Source of the DNA: Microbulbifer aggregans
GTDB lineage: Bacteria; Pseudomonadota; Gammaproteobacteria; Pseudomonadales; Cellvibrionaceae
Direction of reading: 5' to 3'
Length of the DNA: 64,000 nt
Assembly (NCBI RefSeq): GCF_020524005.1
Contig: NZ_JAIVKK010000011.1
Span: forward strand, 112,380 to 176,379
The notes beneath the pieces are model-generated. The model saw only the letters and a program-made list of their open reading frames with translations. It ran no database searches and was not told the origin of the DNA. The position numbers and the translations under genes were made by a program. Below are positions 9,584 to 18,414 of this stretch, piece after piece (positions within the stretch are counted from its first letter, which is position 1; the number at the start of each line of letters is the position of its first letter).

Positions 9584-10327
9584 ATGGCGGGACATAGTAA
9601 ATGGGCCAACATCAAGCACCGCAAAGCCGCCCAGGATGCCAAGCGGGGCAAGGTTTTCACCAAGATCATTCGCGAGCTGACCGTTGCCGCGAAAGGTGGC
9701 GCCAATCCGGATGACAACCCCACTTTGCGCACCACCATCGACAAGGCCCTCGGCGCCAATATGAAGCGCGACACCATCGACAAGGCGATTGCCCGTGGTG
9801 CCGGCAATGCGGATGGTGACAACTACGAGGCGGTAACCTATGAGGGTTACGGTGTCGGCGGCGTAGCCGTATTGGTCGAGTGTCTGACCGATAACCGCAA
9901 TCGCACCGTGGCGGATGTGCGCCATGCCTTCACCAAGCGCGGTGGTAATCTGGGTACCGACGGTTCCGTTGCCTACCTGTTCTCCCGCAAAGGTCAGATG
10001 TACTACGAGCCGGGTGCGGACGAAGATGCCTTGATGGAAGCGGCGATGGAAGCCGGTGCCGAAGACATTGAAAGCAATGATGACGGCAGTGTCGAGGTGA
10101 CCACGGAATTCACCGATTACATGTCGGTGAAAGACGCACTGACTGAAGCCGGGTTTGCCCCGAGCAATGCCGAGATTGCGATGATCCCTTCCACGACCGT
10201 GCCGATGGATAAAGACGGGGCAGAGAAGGTGTTGGCACTGGTGGACATGCTGGAAGACCTGGACGATGTCCAGAACGTATACACCAACGCGGATATCCCG
10301 GAAGAGGTGATGGCAGAGCTGGGTTGA
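9584..10327 (+). CDS. yebC: YebC/PmpR family protein
   Basis: The 247-residue product begins [25 protein letters not shown], the invariant start of the YebC family, and spans the three-domain fold to the end ([57 protein letters not shown]). Family members act as transcription regulators (PmpR, quorum sensing) or, by recent work, relieve ribosome stalling; which applies here cannot be told. GGAGGAG (9571-9577) is a strong ribosome site for the ATG at 9584. In many bacteria yebC precedes ruvC as here, but a terminator after yebC argues for separate transcription. Confidence 0.96.
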   Translation: MAGHSKWANIKHRKAAQDAKRGKVFTKIIRELTVAAKGGANPDDNPTLRTTIDKALGANMKRDTIDKAIARGAGNADGDNYEAVTYEGYGVGGVAVLVECLTDNRNRTVADVRHAFTKRGGNLGTDGSVAYLFSRKGQMYYEPGADEDALMEAAMEAGAEDIESNDDGSVEVTTEFTDYMSVKDALTEAGFAPSNAEIAMIPSTTVPMDKDGAEKVLALVDMLEDLDDVQNVYTNADIPEEVMAELG

Positions 10328-10352
10328 TCCCCCGCTTCAGTTACCTTCAAAA

Positions 10353-10378
10353 ATTGCCCCGCTTGCCGGGGCATTTTT
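10353..10378 (+). terminator. Terminator after yebC
   Basis: TGCCCC (10355-10360) pairs with GGGGCA (10368-10373) across a 7-base loop and is followed by five Ts. It separates yebC from ruvC. Confidence 0.8.
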
Positions 10379-10477
10379 GTTTCTACCGGAAAGAACTCCA
10401 CGGTCCTCCTTGACGCTCGGGCGTGGCCTTGGGACACTTCCACATTAATTGTATAAATGTACAGGGGACTGTCTGCC

Positions 10478-11008
10478 GTGACCCGAATTCTGGGCATCGA
10501 TCCCGGCTCGCGTAAAACGGGTTATGGCCTGATCGATGTGGATCGATCCAATGCTCGCTACGTCGCCAGCGGCGTTATCCGCCTCCCTGACGGGCCTTTG
10601 CCCGAGCGCCTCAAGCTGATTTTTGACGCGGTCAGCCAGATTGCCCAGCAGTACCTGCCGCAGGAAATGGCGATCGAAAACGTATTTATGTCGAAGAGCG
10701 CCGGATCTGCCCTGAAGCTGGGGCAGGCGCGGGGCGCAGCCATTGTGGCCGCGACCCATGCGGATCTGCCGGTGGCCGAATACGAGGCGCGTAAGGTCAA
10801 ACAGGCGGTGGTGGGCAACGGTGGGGCGGACAAGCTGCAGGTGCAGCATATGGTCAAAACCCTGCTGAAACTGCCTGCATCACCGCAGGAAGATGCCGCG
10901 GATGCACTCGCTGTGGCGCTTTGTCACATGCATACCATGCAGACTTTGATTCAGTCTTCGGCGGGTTCCCGGGCACGTTTCCGCCGTGGGCGATTGAGCG
11001 TTACTTGA
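10478..11008 (+). CDS. ruvC: Holliday junction endonuclease RuvC
   Basis: Cleaves Holliday junctions in the RuvABC resolvasome. The 176-residue product has the RNase H-like fold with acidic catalytic residues in [14 protein letters not shown] (first Asp), [11 protein letters not shown] (Glu) and [16 protein letters not shown] (final Asp pair). The GTG at 10478 was chosen because AGGGGA lies 9 bases upstream and the reading begins [10 protein letters not shown], as in the family; an ATG at 10457 in the same frame has no ribosome site. It is followed not directly by ruvA but by a 430 bp gap holding two nested palindromes, so expression of ruvC and ruvAB may be separated. Confidence 0.96.
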   Translation: MTRILGIDPGSRKTGYGLIDVDRSNARYVASGVIRLPDGPLPERLKLIFDAVSQIAQQYLPQEMAIENVFMSKSAGSALKLGQARGAAIVAATHADLPVAEYEARKVKQAVVGNGGADKLQVQHMVKTLLKLPASPQEDAADALAVALCHMHTMQTLIQSSAGSRARFRRGRLSVT

Positions 11009-11054
11009 CCGCCTTCCTATGGGGACTTGGGTGGTCCGCTGTAGGCCTGGCTCG

Positions 11055-11180
11055 GTGGCGGCTTTGCTAGCGGGTACCCCTTTGCTGGACCCGCCGTGAA
11101 CCCATCCATGGGGGCTCGGATGCGGCCGTCCTGGCCGCATACGGTCCAGCAAAGGGGTACCCGCTATCAAATCCTTCGCT
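11055..11180 (+). repeat. Nested palindrome repeat, copy C
   Basis: Starts GTGGCGG, ends CCTTCGC. A perfect 23 bp outer stem (AGCGGGTACCCC... with ...GGGGTACCCGCT) encloses CCC-ATCCAT-GGG and an 8 bp hairpin ATGCGGCC/GGCCGCAT with loop GTCCT. It lies in the ruvC-ruvA gap, facing copy D. Confidence 0.85.
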
Positions 11181-11248
11181 TCAAGTGTGTTGCTTTTTCG
11201 AAGCCTCTGGGTGTTCCAAGTGGTCTCAAAATTTGTGCAATGTTAGAT

Positions 11249-11384
11249 GCGAAGGTGCTGCTGCCGGTAACGCTTTGCGAGACCTTCTAAAACAGGGATG
11301 TTTTAGAAGAGCCCCCAGGGATGGGTTATCGGGGGGGCGCCTAGCTCGTGTCTCGCAAAGCGTTACCGGCAGCAGCGCCGCCAC
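11249..11384 (-). repeat. Nested palindrome repeat, copy D
   Basis: Opposite orientation to copy C. The 26 bp outer stem is perfect (GCTGCTGCCGGTAACGC... with its complement). On the minus strand the inner hairpins are CCC-ATCCCT-GGG and TTCTAAAAC/GTTTTAGAA with loop ATCCCT, so both loops are identical in this copy. Confidence 0.85.
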
Positions 11385-11439
11385 GAAAACATGTAAGTAG
11401 GTACCACCGGGCTCCAAGCCGGGAAAAACTGGAATAACA

Positions 11440-12051
11440 ATGATCGGAAGACTGACCGGCACCCTAGCTGCCATCCAGCCACCACAACTATTGGTAGACG
11501 TTCAGGGCGTGGGCTATGAAGTGCTGGCCCCCATGACCACAATTTTCGAGCTCCCGCAGCTCGGTGGCAGTGTGCAATTGCATACCCACCTGGCGGTATC
11601 GGAAACCTCGCAGCAGCTGTTCGGATTTATCCGCGAGAACGACCGCCAGCTGTTCCGTACCCTGATCAAAGTGAACGGCGTTGGCCCGAAGATGGCCCTC
11701 GCTATTCTGTCCGGCCTCGACGGTGCCGCTCTGGCGCGCTGTGTTGCAGATGACAACGTCGGCGCACTGGTCAAAGTGCCCGGTGTCGGCAAGAAAACCG
11801 CCGAGCGACTGATCATCGAACTGCGCGGCAAGCTCGCGCCACAGACAGGTGACCTCGGCGACCTGCCCCTGATGGCCGCGAGCGCAGAGCCCAAAGTGGA
11901 TCACGCCGGCGAAGCCGAGAGTGCACTCGCTGCACTGGGCTACAAACCCACCGATGCCAGCAAAATGGTTGCCCGCGCCAGCAAAGAGCAGCCCGACGCC
12001 GACAGCGCCACACTGATCCGCCTTGCCTTAAAAAGCATGGCGCCAGCCTGA
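11440..12051 (+). CDS. ruvA: Holliday junction branch migration protein RuvA
   Basis: DNA-binding subunit that holds the four-way junction while RuvB drives migration. The 203 residues show the three RuvA domains: N-terminal OB-fold (MIGRLTGTLAAIQPPQLLVDVQGVGYEVLAP), the two helix-hairpin-helix units (LIKVNGVGPKMALAILSGL and LVKVPGVGKKTAERLIIELRGKL), a flexible acidic linker, and a C-terminal RuvB-contacting helical domain (AESALAALGYKPTDASKMVARA). It lies 18 bp upstream of ruvB and is certainly co-transcribed with it. Confidence 0.97.
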   Translation: MIGRLTGTLAAIQPPQLLVDVQGVGYEVLAPMTTIFELPQLGGSVQLHTHLAVSETSQQLFGFIRENDRQLFRTLIKVNGVGPKMALAILSGLDGAALARCVADDNVGALVKVPGVGKKTAERLIIELRGKLAPQTGDLGDLPLMAASAEPKVDHAGEAESALAALGYKPTDASKMVARASKEQPDADSATLIRLALKSMAPA

Positions 12052-12069
12052 CCTGACTGAGAAATACCC

Positions 12070-13089
12070 GTGATCGAAGCTGACCGTCTCATTGCCCCCG
12101 AACCCATCGGCCCTTCCGGCCAGGAAGAACAATACGACCGCGCCGTACGCCCCAAGAGCCTCGCCGACTACGTCGGCCAGCCGGTGGTGCGCGAGCAGAT
12201 GGAAATCTTCATCCAGGCCGCGAAACTGCGCGGAGAAGCACTGGATCACACCCTTGTATTCGGCCCGCCCGGCCTGGGCAAGACCACCCTCGCCAATATC
12301 ATCGCCGCCGAAATGGGCGTAGCGATCAAGACCACTTCCGGCCCGGTATTGGAAAAAGCCGGTGACCTGGCCGCGATCATGACCAACCTCGAGCCTGGCG
12401 ACGTACTCTTTATTGACGAAATCCATCGCCTCAGCCCGCACGTGGAAGAAGTGCTGTATCCCGCCATGGAGGACTACCAGCTCGACATCATGATTGGTGA
12501 GGGACCGGCTGCCCGCTCCATCAAACTCGACCTGCCGCCGTTTACCCTCGTTGGTGCGACTACGCGCGCCGGCCTGCTGACCTCACCGCTGCGGGATCGT
12601 TTCGGTATCGTGCAGCGGCTCGAGTTCTACAACGTCGAGGACCTGACCAGCATCGTGGCCCGCTCAGCGAGTCTCATGGGCGTCGATATGGATGAAGGCG
12701 GTGCGCTGGAAGTGGCGCGTCGTGCCCGGGGTACCCCGCGTATCGCCAACCGCCTGCTGCGCCGGGTGCGGGACTTTGCCGACGTGAAAAACAATGGCAA
12801 GGCTTGTGCGGAAACTGCCGACCGGGCGCTGAATATGCTGAACGTGGATGTTCGGGGCTTCGATCAGCTGGACCGACGTATGCTGCTGACCATGATCGAA
12901 AAGTTCGACGGTGGCCCAGTGGGCGTCGACAGCCTCGCGGCTGCAGTCAGCGAAGAGCGCGATACCATCGAGGATGTGCTCGAACCCTACCTGATCCAGC
13001 AGGGGTACCTGACTCGCACCCCGCGGGGCAGGGTCGTTACCGCACTCGCCTACGAACATTTCGGCATTCCCAAGCCCGACCGCACCTGA
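12070..13089 (+). CDS. ruvB: Holliday junction helicase motor RuvB
   Basis: AAA+ hexameric motor that pumps DNA through RuvA-bound junctions. The 339 residues include Walker [10 protein letters not shown], Walker [16 protein letters not shown], sensor 1 [20 protein letters not shown], sensor 2 [20 protein letters not shown] and the C-terminal winged helix ending with [18 protein letters not shown]. The GTG start gives [12 protein letters not shown], matching the usual RuvB N-terminus. It forms an operon with ruvA. The roughly 110 bp gap to ybgC holds a 12 bp imperfect hairpin (CTGTGGTG.. with ..CACCACAG, about 13134-13169) without a T-run. Confidence 0.98.
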   Translation: MIEADRLIAPEPIGPSGQEEQYDRAVRPKSLADYVGQPVVREQMEIFIQAAKLRGEALDHTLVFGPPGLGKTTLANIIAAEMGVAIKTTSGPVLEKAGDLAAIMTNLEPGDVLFIDEIHRLSPHVEEVLYPAMEDYQLDIMIGEGPAARSIKLDLPPFTLVGATTRAGLLTSPLRDRFGIVQRLEFYNVEDLTSIVARSASLMGVDMDEGGALEVARRARGTPRIANRLLRRVRDFADVKNNGKACAETADRALNMLNVDVRGFDQLDRRMLLTMIEKFDGGPVGVDSLAAAVSEERDTIEDVLEPYLIQQGYLTRTPRGRVVTALAYEHFGIPKPDRT

Positions 13090-13198
13090 TCAACGCTGAC
13101 TAAGGCGTCGCGATCCTGTAGCATCACAGATCTCTGTGGTGTTGGCTGCCAGCAGGCCCAGCACCACAGGCTGTGATCGATAACAATAAGGATCGTGC

Positions 13199-13621
13199 GT
13201 GTCAGACCCCTTCAGTATTCCCATTCGCGTTTATATCGAAGATACCGACGCTGGCGGAATCGTCTATTACGTCAATTATTTAAAGTATATGGAGCGCGCG
13301 CGCACAGAATTGGTCCGCTCGCTCGGATATGATAAGCCGGCCATTCCCGAACAGGGGCTATTGCTCGTTGTGCATTCAGCGGAGGTTCAGTATCGCCGTT
13401 CTGCAATACTCGACGACGCATTGCAGGCCAGCGCAGCGATTGGCAAACTGGGGCGTGCCGCGATCACCTTTGAACAGAAAATCTGGCGCGGTAATGAAAT
13501 TATTTGCGAAGGTGTTGTCAAAGTGGCCTGCGTGGATGACGCCAGCCGCAAACCCTGCGCTCTCCCCGAATCTATTTATCAAGCATTGAAGGCAGCGAGT
13601 CAAAAACATGAATGCCGGTGA
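13199..13621 (+). CDS. ybgC: Acyl-CoA thioesterase YbgC
   Basis: Hot-dog fold thioesterase that heads the Tol-Pal operon and is thought to act in phospholipid metabolism at the envelope. In its 140 residues the catalytic Asp motif is seen in VYIEDTDAGGIVYYVNYLKYMERARTE, the 4-hydroxybenzoyl-CoA thioesterase-like active-site helix. The GTG start at 13199 is preceded by AAGGAT (13188-13193). Its last 14 bases overlap the start of tolQ, indicating translational coupling. Confidence 0.95.
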   Translation: MSDPFSIPIRVYIEDTDAGGIVYYVNYLKYMERARTELVRSLGYDKPAIPEQGLLLVVHSAEVQYRRSAILDDALQASAAIGKLGRAAITFEQKIWRGNEIICEGVVKVACVDDASRKPCALPESIYQALKAASQKHECR

Positions 13622-14297
13622 ACAACTTTCTCTGTGGGGGCTGATTTCCAGCGCCAGTCTGCTGGTGCAGCTGGTGATGTTGCTGCTCCTGCTGGCCTCT
13701 GTCATTTCCTGGGTGATGATCATTCAGCGCGGCAGTTACCTGTCCAAGGCCAGGAAATCGCTGGTTAACTTCGAGCGCCGCTTCTGGTCCGGTTCCGACC
13801 TCAATCAGCTGTTCCGTGATGGCAATGCCCGTGCGGAAAAAGGCAAGATGGATGGAGTGGAGTCGATCTTCCGCGCGGGGTTCACTGAATTCAGCCGCCT
13901 GCGCCAGCAGGGCAAGAGCAGTCCTGAAGCCGTTATGGAAGGCACCGAGCGTGCCATGCGCGTGGCGATGTCGCGGGAGCAGGAAAAGGTCGAAATGAAC
14001 CTGCCGTTCCTCGCAACCGTGGGTTCTGTAAGCCCATACATTGGCCTGTTTGGTACCGTGTGGGGAATCATGAACTCGTTCCGTGGCCTGGCCACCATGC
14101 ACCAGGCCACGATTGCCACGGTGGCCCCGGGCATCAGTGAGGCCCTGGTAGCTACCGCGATGGGCCTGTTTGCCGCAATCCCGGCGGTGATGGCGTACAA
14201 CCGTTACTCCGCGCGCGCGGAGTGGTTGCTGTCCAGCTACGAGACCTTCGCTGAAGAGTTCTCCTCCATCCTGCACCGCAAAGTGCACGCCAGCTAA
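13608..14297 (+). CDS. tolQ: Tol-Pal inner-membrane protein TolQ
   Basis: Proton-channel subunit of the TolQRA motor, homologous to ExbB and MotA. The 229 residues have three membrane helices: about 15-38 (LLVQLVMLLLLLASVISWVMII), about 133-155 (FLATVGSVSPYIGLFGTVWGIMNSF) and about 168-192 (VAPGISEALVATAMGLFAAIPAVMAYN), the last two lining the channel with the conserved Thr/Ser-rich faces. It overlaps ybgC and lies 23 bp ahead of tolR. Confidence 0.97.
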   Translation: MNAGEQLSLWGLISSASLLVQLVMLLLLLASVISWVMIIQRGSYLSKARKSLVNFERRFWSGSDLNQLFRDGNARAEKGKMDGVESIFRAGFTEFSRLRQQGKSSPEAVMEGTERAMRVAMSREQEKVEMNLPFLATVGSVSPYIGLFGTVWGIMNSFRGLATMHQATIATVAPGISEALVATAMGLFAAIPAVMAYNRYSARAEWLLSSYETFAEEFSSILHRKVHAS

Positions 14298-14320
14298 AGG
14301 GTTCCCAAAAGAGCGAAGCC

Positions 14321-14752
14321 ATGAGCAATTTTCGCAAATCCCCCAAGCGCAAGCTGGTCTCCGAGATCAACGTAGTGCCCTACATCGACGTGATGTTGGT
14401 ACTGCTGATTGTCTTTATGGTGACCGCGCCGCTGCTGATGCAGGGGGTCAAGGTTGATCTGCCGGATGCCCCTTCGGCTCCCATCGACGATACCGATGAT
14501 GAGCCGCTTATCGTTTCCGTGCGCGCAGACGGCACTTACTACCTGAACCTCGGCGAGGATGAAAAGGTAGAGAAGCCACTGAGTGAAATTAAGGAAACGG
14601 TAGCGAAGGTCCTGCGCCAGAAGCCCAAGACACCGGTACTGGTATGGGGTGATACCGATGCCAAGTACGGCCTGATTGTCAGTGCCATGACGCACCTGCA
14701 GCAGGCCGGTGCTCCCAGTGTGGGGCTCGTTACCGAGCCTCCGTCAGAATGA
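14321..14752 (+). CDS. tolR: Tol-Pal inner-membrane protein TolR
   Basis: Partner of TolQ, ExbD/MotB-like, 143 residues. One membrane helix (about 17-41) carries the key proton-handling residue Asp23 in NVVPYIDVMLVLLIVFMV. The periplasmic part (about 50-143) includes PLIVSVRADGTYYLNLGED and the typical VLVWGDTDAKYGLIVSAMTHLQQAG end segment. It is followed by tolA 19 bp downstream. Confidence 0.97.
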   Translation: MSNFRKSPKRKLVSEINVVPYIDVMLVLLIVFMVTAPLLMQGVKVDLPDAPSAPIDDTDDEPLIVSVRADGTYYLNLGEDEKVEKPLSEIKETVAKVLRQKPKTPVLVWGDTDAKYGLIVSAMTHLQQAGAPSVGLVTEPPSE

Positions 14753-14771
14753 ATGGCATAGCGAGACTGTT

Positions 14772-15545
14772 ATGAACGGCTCTTACGGCCCCGCTATTGT
14801 TATTAGTGTTGCCCTGCACGCGCTGCTGATTGCGGTGCTTACGTTTGGCTGGGAGGCCGAACACAAGCGTGAACTCAAGCCGATGCCGAAATTCGTGCAG
14901 GCAAAGCTGGTTACGATGGAGTCGAAGGCGGACAAGAAGAAAGCTCCGCCAAAAGTCGACCTGATCAAGCAGCGCCAGCTGCAGCAGGAGCGCCAGCGCA
15001 AGGCTGAGGAAGAAAAGAAACGCAAGGCGGCTGCCGATCGCAAGAAAAAGCAGGAAGCGGAAAAAAAGCGGAAAGCGGAAGCGGCGCGCAAGAAGCGCGA
15101 AGCCGAAGAGAAAGCCCGCAAGGAAAAGGAACGCAAAGAAAAGGAACGCCAGGAGGAGATTGAGAAGGAGCGTAAAAGTGCCTTCGAGGAAGCCCTGGAA
15201 GAGGAAGATGAGCTGAGGGAGGCCAGTGACGACTCAGAGGCCGTCATGTCCGTCGCCCAGGCGATTCAGCAGCGCATCGAAGATGTGTGGAGTCGCCCCC
15301 CCAGTGCCCGAAACGGCATGGTCGTGGAAGTGCAGATCAACTTTGTGCCTACCGGCCGGGTTGTTGCCTCAACCATAACCAAGGGGAGTGGGAATGCAGC
15401 TGTCGATAGATCCGTTTTGACTGCAATCAAGAAAGTAGAAGTATTTCCGGAAGTGGCCGATGTGGCCCGAGAGGAACCGTCGCTGTTTGAGCGCCAGATA
15501 CGAACCACCAAACTGATATTCCGAGTCGAAGGCCTGCGCCAATGA
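14772..15545 (+). CDS. tolA: Envelope energy-transducing protein TolA
   Basis: Links the TolQR motor to TolB/Pal at the outer membrane. The 257-residue product has one N-terminal membrane helix (GPAIVISVALHALLIAVLTFGW), a long Lys/Glu/Ala/Arg-rich helical rod (about 45-165, many KKRKAEAAR-like units) and a C-terminal globular domain (about 170-257, MSVAQAIQQRIEDVWSRPPSARNGMVVEVQINFVPTGRVVASTITKGSGNAAVDRSV). The ATG at 14772 gives the membrane helix directly after a short MNGSYG; the frame stays open upstream to 14709 inside tolR but has no ribosome site. Its stop overlaps the tolB start. Confidence 0.95.
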   Translation: MNGSYGPAIVISVALHALLIAVLTFGWEAEHKRELKPMPKFVQAKLVTMESKADKKKAPPKVDLIKQRQLQQERQRKAEEEKKRKAAADRKKKQEAEKKRKAEAARKKREAEEKARKEKERKEKERQEEIEKERKSAFEEALEEEDELREASDDSEAVMSVAQAIQQRIEDVWSRPPSARNGMVVEVQINFVPTGRVVASTITKGSGNAAVDRSVLTAIKKVEVFPEVADVAREEPSLFERQIRTTKLIFRVEGLRQ

Positions 15546-16840
15546 TGAAAAAATCTGTTTCTTTACTCTTTGCCACCCTGATCAGTTGCGTATTGGCCCT
15601 GTCGGCCCAGGCGCAGCTGGTGGTTGAAATTTCCCGGGGTAACGACAATCCGACCCCCATCGCGGTATCGCCCTTTGACTGGACCGGTAGCGGCGTTCTG
15701 GCGGAAGACGTCGCCGAGATCGTCTCCGCAGACCTGCGCCGAAGCGGCCTGTTTGCACCGGTACCGCGGGCGGACATGCTGTCATTTCCGAAAACGCCCG
15801 AAGAGGTCAGTTTTCGCGACTGGCGGATTCTGGGTACCGAGTATGTGGTTACCGGGCGCATTCAGCCGCAGGCCGGGGGCTATCTCCTCAGCTTTGACCT
15901 GGTAAACATTTTTGGGCAGAGCAAAATGTTTACCAAGCAGGTTACTGGCGGTGCTCAGCAGTTGCGGGATATCGCGCACCGCGCGGCGGACGAAATCTAC
16001 GAAGCGATTACCGGTATCCGCGGTGCCTTCGGTACCCAGATGGTCTATGTGCAGGAAACCCAGCGCGGCGGCAAACCCAGTTATGCACTGATGCTCTCTG
16101 ACATTGATGGCGCACGCGCCCGGCAGGTTCGTCGCTTTAGTCAGCCTGTGATGTCCCCGATGTGGTCCCCGAATGGGCAAGAGCTGGCTTACGTTTCTTT
16201 TGAAACCGGCCGCCCGGCGATTTTCCGCGAAAACCTGCGTACCGGTGCGCGTCAGCAGCTTACAAACTTCAAAGGGTTAAACAGTTCACCGACTTGGTCG
16301 CCAGATGGAACTAAATTAGCCATGGTCCTCTCGAAGGACGGCAATCCTGAGATCTACGTGCTCGACCTGAACAGTGGCAGGTTCACCCGGATGACACGGC
16401 ACTTCTCAATTGATACCGAACCGAACTGGATGCCGGACGGAAAATCGCTGGTTTTTACCTCTGATAGGGGAGGTAAGCCACAAATTTATCAATTGACTCT
16501 TGCCACGGGTCAAGTCGACCGCTTAACCTTCGATGGCGACTACAACGCGCGCCCGCGGGTTTCTCCCGATGGCAAAACGCTGGTTATGGTGCACCGTAGC
16601 AGGGGGGTTTTCACTATTGCTACGATGGATATCGTATCCGGCAGAATGCGAGTCCTTACGGAGACGAGCTTGGACGAATCCCCGAGCATTGCGCCCAATG
16701 GCGCGATGCTGATGTACGCCACGAAGCGGGGGAGCAAGGGTATTCTAGCTGCGGTATCGCTGGATGCCGGGGTCAAGTATAACCTGCCCTCTCAGCAGGG
16801 GAATGTCCGCGAGCCGGCGTGGTCGCCTTACTTTGATTGA
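15542..16840 (+). CDS. tolB: Tol-Pal beta-propeller protein TolB
   Basis: Periplasmic protein that binds Pal and TolA. The 432 residues comprise a signal peptide (MMKKSVSLLFATLISCVLALSAQA), an N-terminal alpha/beta domain (VVEISRGNDNPTPIAVSPF to about 165) and a six-bladed WD/PD40 propeller with repeated units such as SPMWSPNGQELAYVSFETGRPAIF, SSPTWSPDGTKLAMVLSKDGNPEIY and TEPNWMPDGKSLVFTSDRGGKPQIY. There are two adjacent ATG codons (15542 and 15545). After the stop, a stem ACCTGTTG/CAACAGGT (about 16848-16878) precedes pal and could mark processing or partial attenuation. Confidence 0.97.
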   Translation: MMKKSVSLLFATLISCVLALSAQAQLVVEISRGNDNPTPIAVSPFDWTGSGVLAEDVAEIVSADLRRSGLFAPVPRADMLSFPKTPEEVSFRDWRILGTEYVVTGRIQPQAGGYLLSFDLVNIFGQSKMFTKQVTGGAQQLRDIAHRAADEIYEAITGIRGAFGTQMVYVQETQRGGKPSYALMLSDIDGARARQVRRFSQPVMSPMWSPNGQELAYVSFETGRPAIFRENLRTGARQQLTNFKGLNSSPTWSPDGTKLAMVLSKDGNPEIYVLDLNSGRFTRMTRHFSIDTEPNWMPDGKSLVFTSDRGGKPQIYQLTLATGQVDRLTFDGDYNARPRVSPDGKTLVMVHRSRGVFTIATMDIVSGRMRVLTETSLDESPSIAPNGAMLMYATKRGSKGILAAVSLDAGVKYNLPSQQGNVREPAWSPYFD

Positions 16841-16950
16841 TGAAGTACCTGTTGTCAGCCTTATGTGCCGGCAACAGGTGTGAGATCAAACAAATAAGAA
16901 GAGATGAAAGTCTTACAGGATTTTTCGATAACACTAAAGCGGAGTTGTTT

Positions 16951-17430
16951 ATGTTTAAATCAGTAAAAACTGGTCTGGGTCTGGCTTGCGTACTGGCAGT
17001 AATGGCCGGTTGTTCCAGCACCGACACCGATGACAGCGCCAACCAAATGGTTGAGCAAACCCCTCCTCCGGTAGTAGAAGACACTACCCCGGCTGAAACC
17101 GTAGTACCGCTGGACAACGTCGTTTACTTCGACTTCGACCAGTCTCTGCTGAAGCCGTCCACTCGTGAGCTGCTGATCAAGCACGCTGACCGTATGCGCA
17201 GTGGCGTAACCGGTTCCGTACGTCTGGAAGGCCACGCTGATGAGCTGGGTACTCGTGAGTACAACCTGGCCCTGGGTGAGCGTCGTGCCAACGCCGTTCG
17301 CGATTTCCTGGTACTGCAAGGCGTAGACGCTGCCAGCCTGGAAGTAATCAGCTACGGTGAAGAGCGTCCGGCGCAGGAAGGTTCCAGCGAGAGCGCTCGT
17401 GCTATGAACCGTCGCGTGGTGATCAACTAA
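16951..17430 (+). CDS. pal: Peptidoglycan-associated lipoprotein Pal
   Basis: Outer-membrane lipoprotein anchoring the envelope to murein and working with TolB. From this ATG the 159 residues show a lipoprotein signal with lipobox VMAGC, lipid on Cys21, a Pro/Thr-rich linker, and an OmpA-like domain (about 58-159) with VVYFDFDQSLLKPSTRELLIKHADRM, LEGHADELGTREYNLALGERRANAVRDFL and MNRRVVIN, which bind the peptide stem. GGAG 9 bases upstream supports the start at 16951; the open frame to 16837 overlaps tolB and has no signal peptide. Confidence 0.97.
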   Translation: MFKSVKTGLGLACVLAVMAGCSSTDTDDSANQMVEQTPPPVVEDTTPAETVVPLDNVVYFDFDQSLLKPSTRELLIKHADRMRSGVTGSVRLEGHADELGTREYNLALGERRANAVRDFLVLQGVDAASLEVISYGEERPAQEGSSESARAMNRRVVIN

Positions 17431-17439
17431 TCTAAAAGC

Positions 17440-18276
17440 ATGCAATTGACTTTTCTGATTAGAAGTATCGCGGTAGCCGCAGCCACTATGGCTGCGGCTT
17501 CGTCCGCATTCTCACAGGCTCCGATCGTTGACCTGTCCAGTGGCAGTCAGTCGAGTCGGGGTACCCAAACTCCGCCCCCGCCCAGTTATCCACAGCTGGC
17601 CAGTCGCGCCGACACTTCTGGGGGAATGGCTCAAGCCAACCCGCAGGCCGATGCGTACTACCAGATGCAGGTGCTTCAGCAGGAAGTGCAGGAGCTTCGT
17701 GGTGCCGTGGAAGAGTTGAGACATGAAGTCAAGCGTCTGCGTCAGCAGCGCACCGAAGACTACATGGATCTGGATCGCAGGATTGCCCGTCTGTCGGGCG
17801 AGACTCCTGCCAGTGGCGCACCCGAGGGTGACGCTGCCGCGGATAACGCTACTTCTCCGACCATGCCAGGAGCCACCAATGGTGGTAACGGTAATGGTGA
17901 TAATGCGGAGGAGAAAGAGCGCTATCAGTCCAGCTTCGGCCTCGCTCGGAAAGGGGATTACGATGGTGCCAGCAAGGCCTTCAAAAGCCTGCTGGACGAT
18001 TACCCGAATGGCCAGTACGCCCCCAATGCCAATTACTGGCTGGGAGAAATCGCACTGGTACAGGGGAATGTAGAAGAAGCACGTCAGTGGTTTGTGGCGC
18101 TGCTCGACGGCTACCCCAATTCCTCCAAGGTCTGGGATGGTCGCTACAAGCTGGGTACCGTGTACCACCAGCTGGGTGATAACACCAAAGCGAAAGAGTT
18201 ACTCGAGCAGGTCGCCCAGAGTGACGCTCGCGCTTCAGGGCTTGCCAAGCAGTACCTGAAAGAGAACTTTCAATAA
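17440..18276 (+). CDS. cpoB: Cell division coordinator CpoB (YbgF)
   Basis: Periplasmic TPR protein that links Tol-Pal to peptidoglycan synthesis during constriction. The 278 residues have a signal peptide (about 1-25, ending SSAFSQA), a coiled-coil trimerisation helix (YYQMQVLQQEVQELRGAVEELRHEVKRLRQQRTEDYMDLDRRIARL), a Gly/Asn-rich linker and three TPR-like units (from SSFGLARKGDYDGASKAFKSLLDDYPNG onward). It is 9 bp after pal and the last gene of the Tol-Pal operon. Confidence 0.94.
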   Translation: MQLTFLIRSIAVAAATMAAASSAFSQAPIVDLSSGSQSSRGTQTPPPPSYPQLASRADTSGGMAQANPQADAYYQMQVLQQEVQELRGAVEELRHEVKRLRQQRTEDYMDLDRRIARLSGETPASGAPEGDAAADNATSPTMPGATNGGNGNGDNAEEKERYQSSFGLARKGDYDGASKAFKSLLDDYPNGQYAPNANYWLGEIALVQGNVEEARQWFVALLDGYPNSSKVWDGRYKLGTVYHQLGDNTKAKELLEQVAQSDARASGLAKQYLKENFQ

Positions 18277-18339
18277 TCAGTAGTGGCAGCTGAGCCTGTC
18301 GGTGCTGGTTTTGTGATCAAAAAAACTCTATGATCCCGC

Positions 18340-18371
18340 GCCCGGGTGGCATCCGCCTCCCGGGCATTTTT
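18340..18371 (+). terminator. Terminator closing the Tol-Pal operon
   Basis: GCCCGGG (18340-18346) pairs with CCCGGGC (18359-18365) across a 12-base loop, followed by A and five Ts. It lies 64 bp past cpoB. Confidence 0.85.
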
Positions 18372-18414
18372 ATATGTGTCGGCCGGCCAAGTGGCTGGCA
18401 CAGGCAGTGGAATC

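Noticed and set aside
10457..10477. ATG start for ruvC seven codons upstream
   Set aside because: No ribosome site before it, while the GTG at 10478 has AGGGGA at good spacing and the family N-terminus.
13134..13169. Hairpin between ruvB and ybgC as a terminator
   Set aside because: The stem is good but there is no T-run on either strand.
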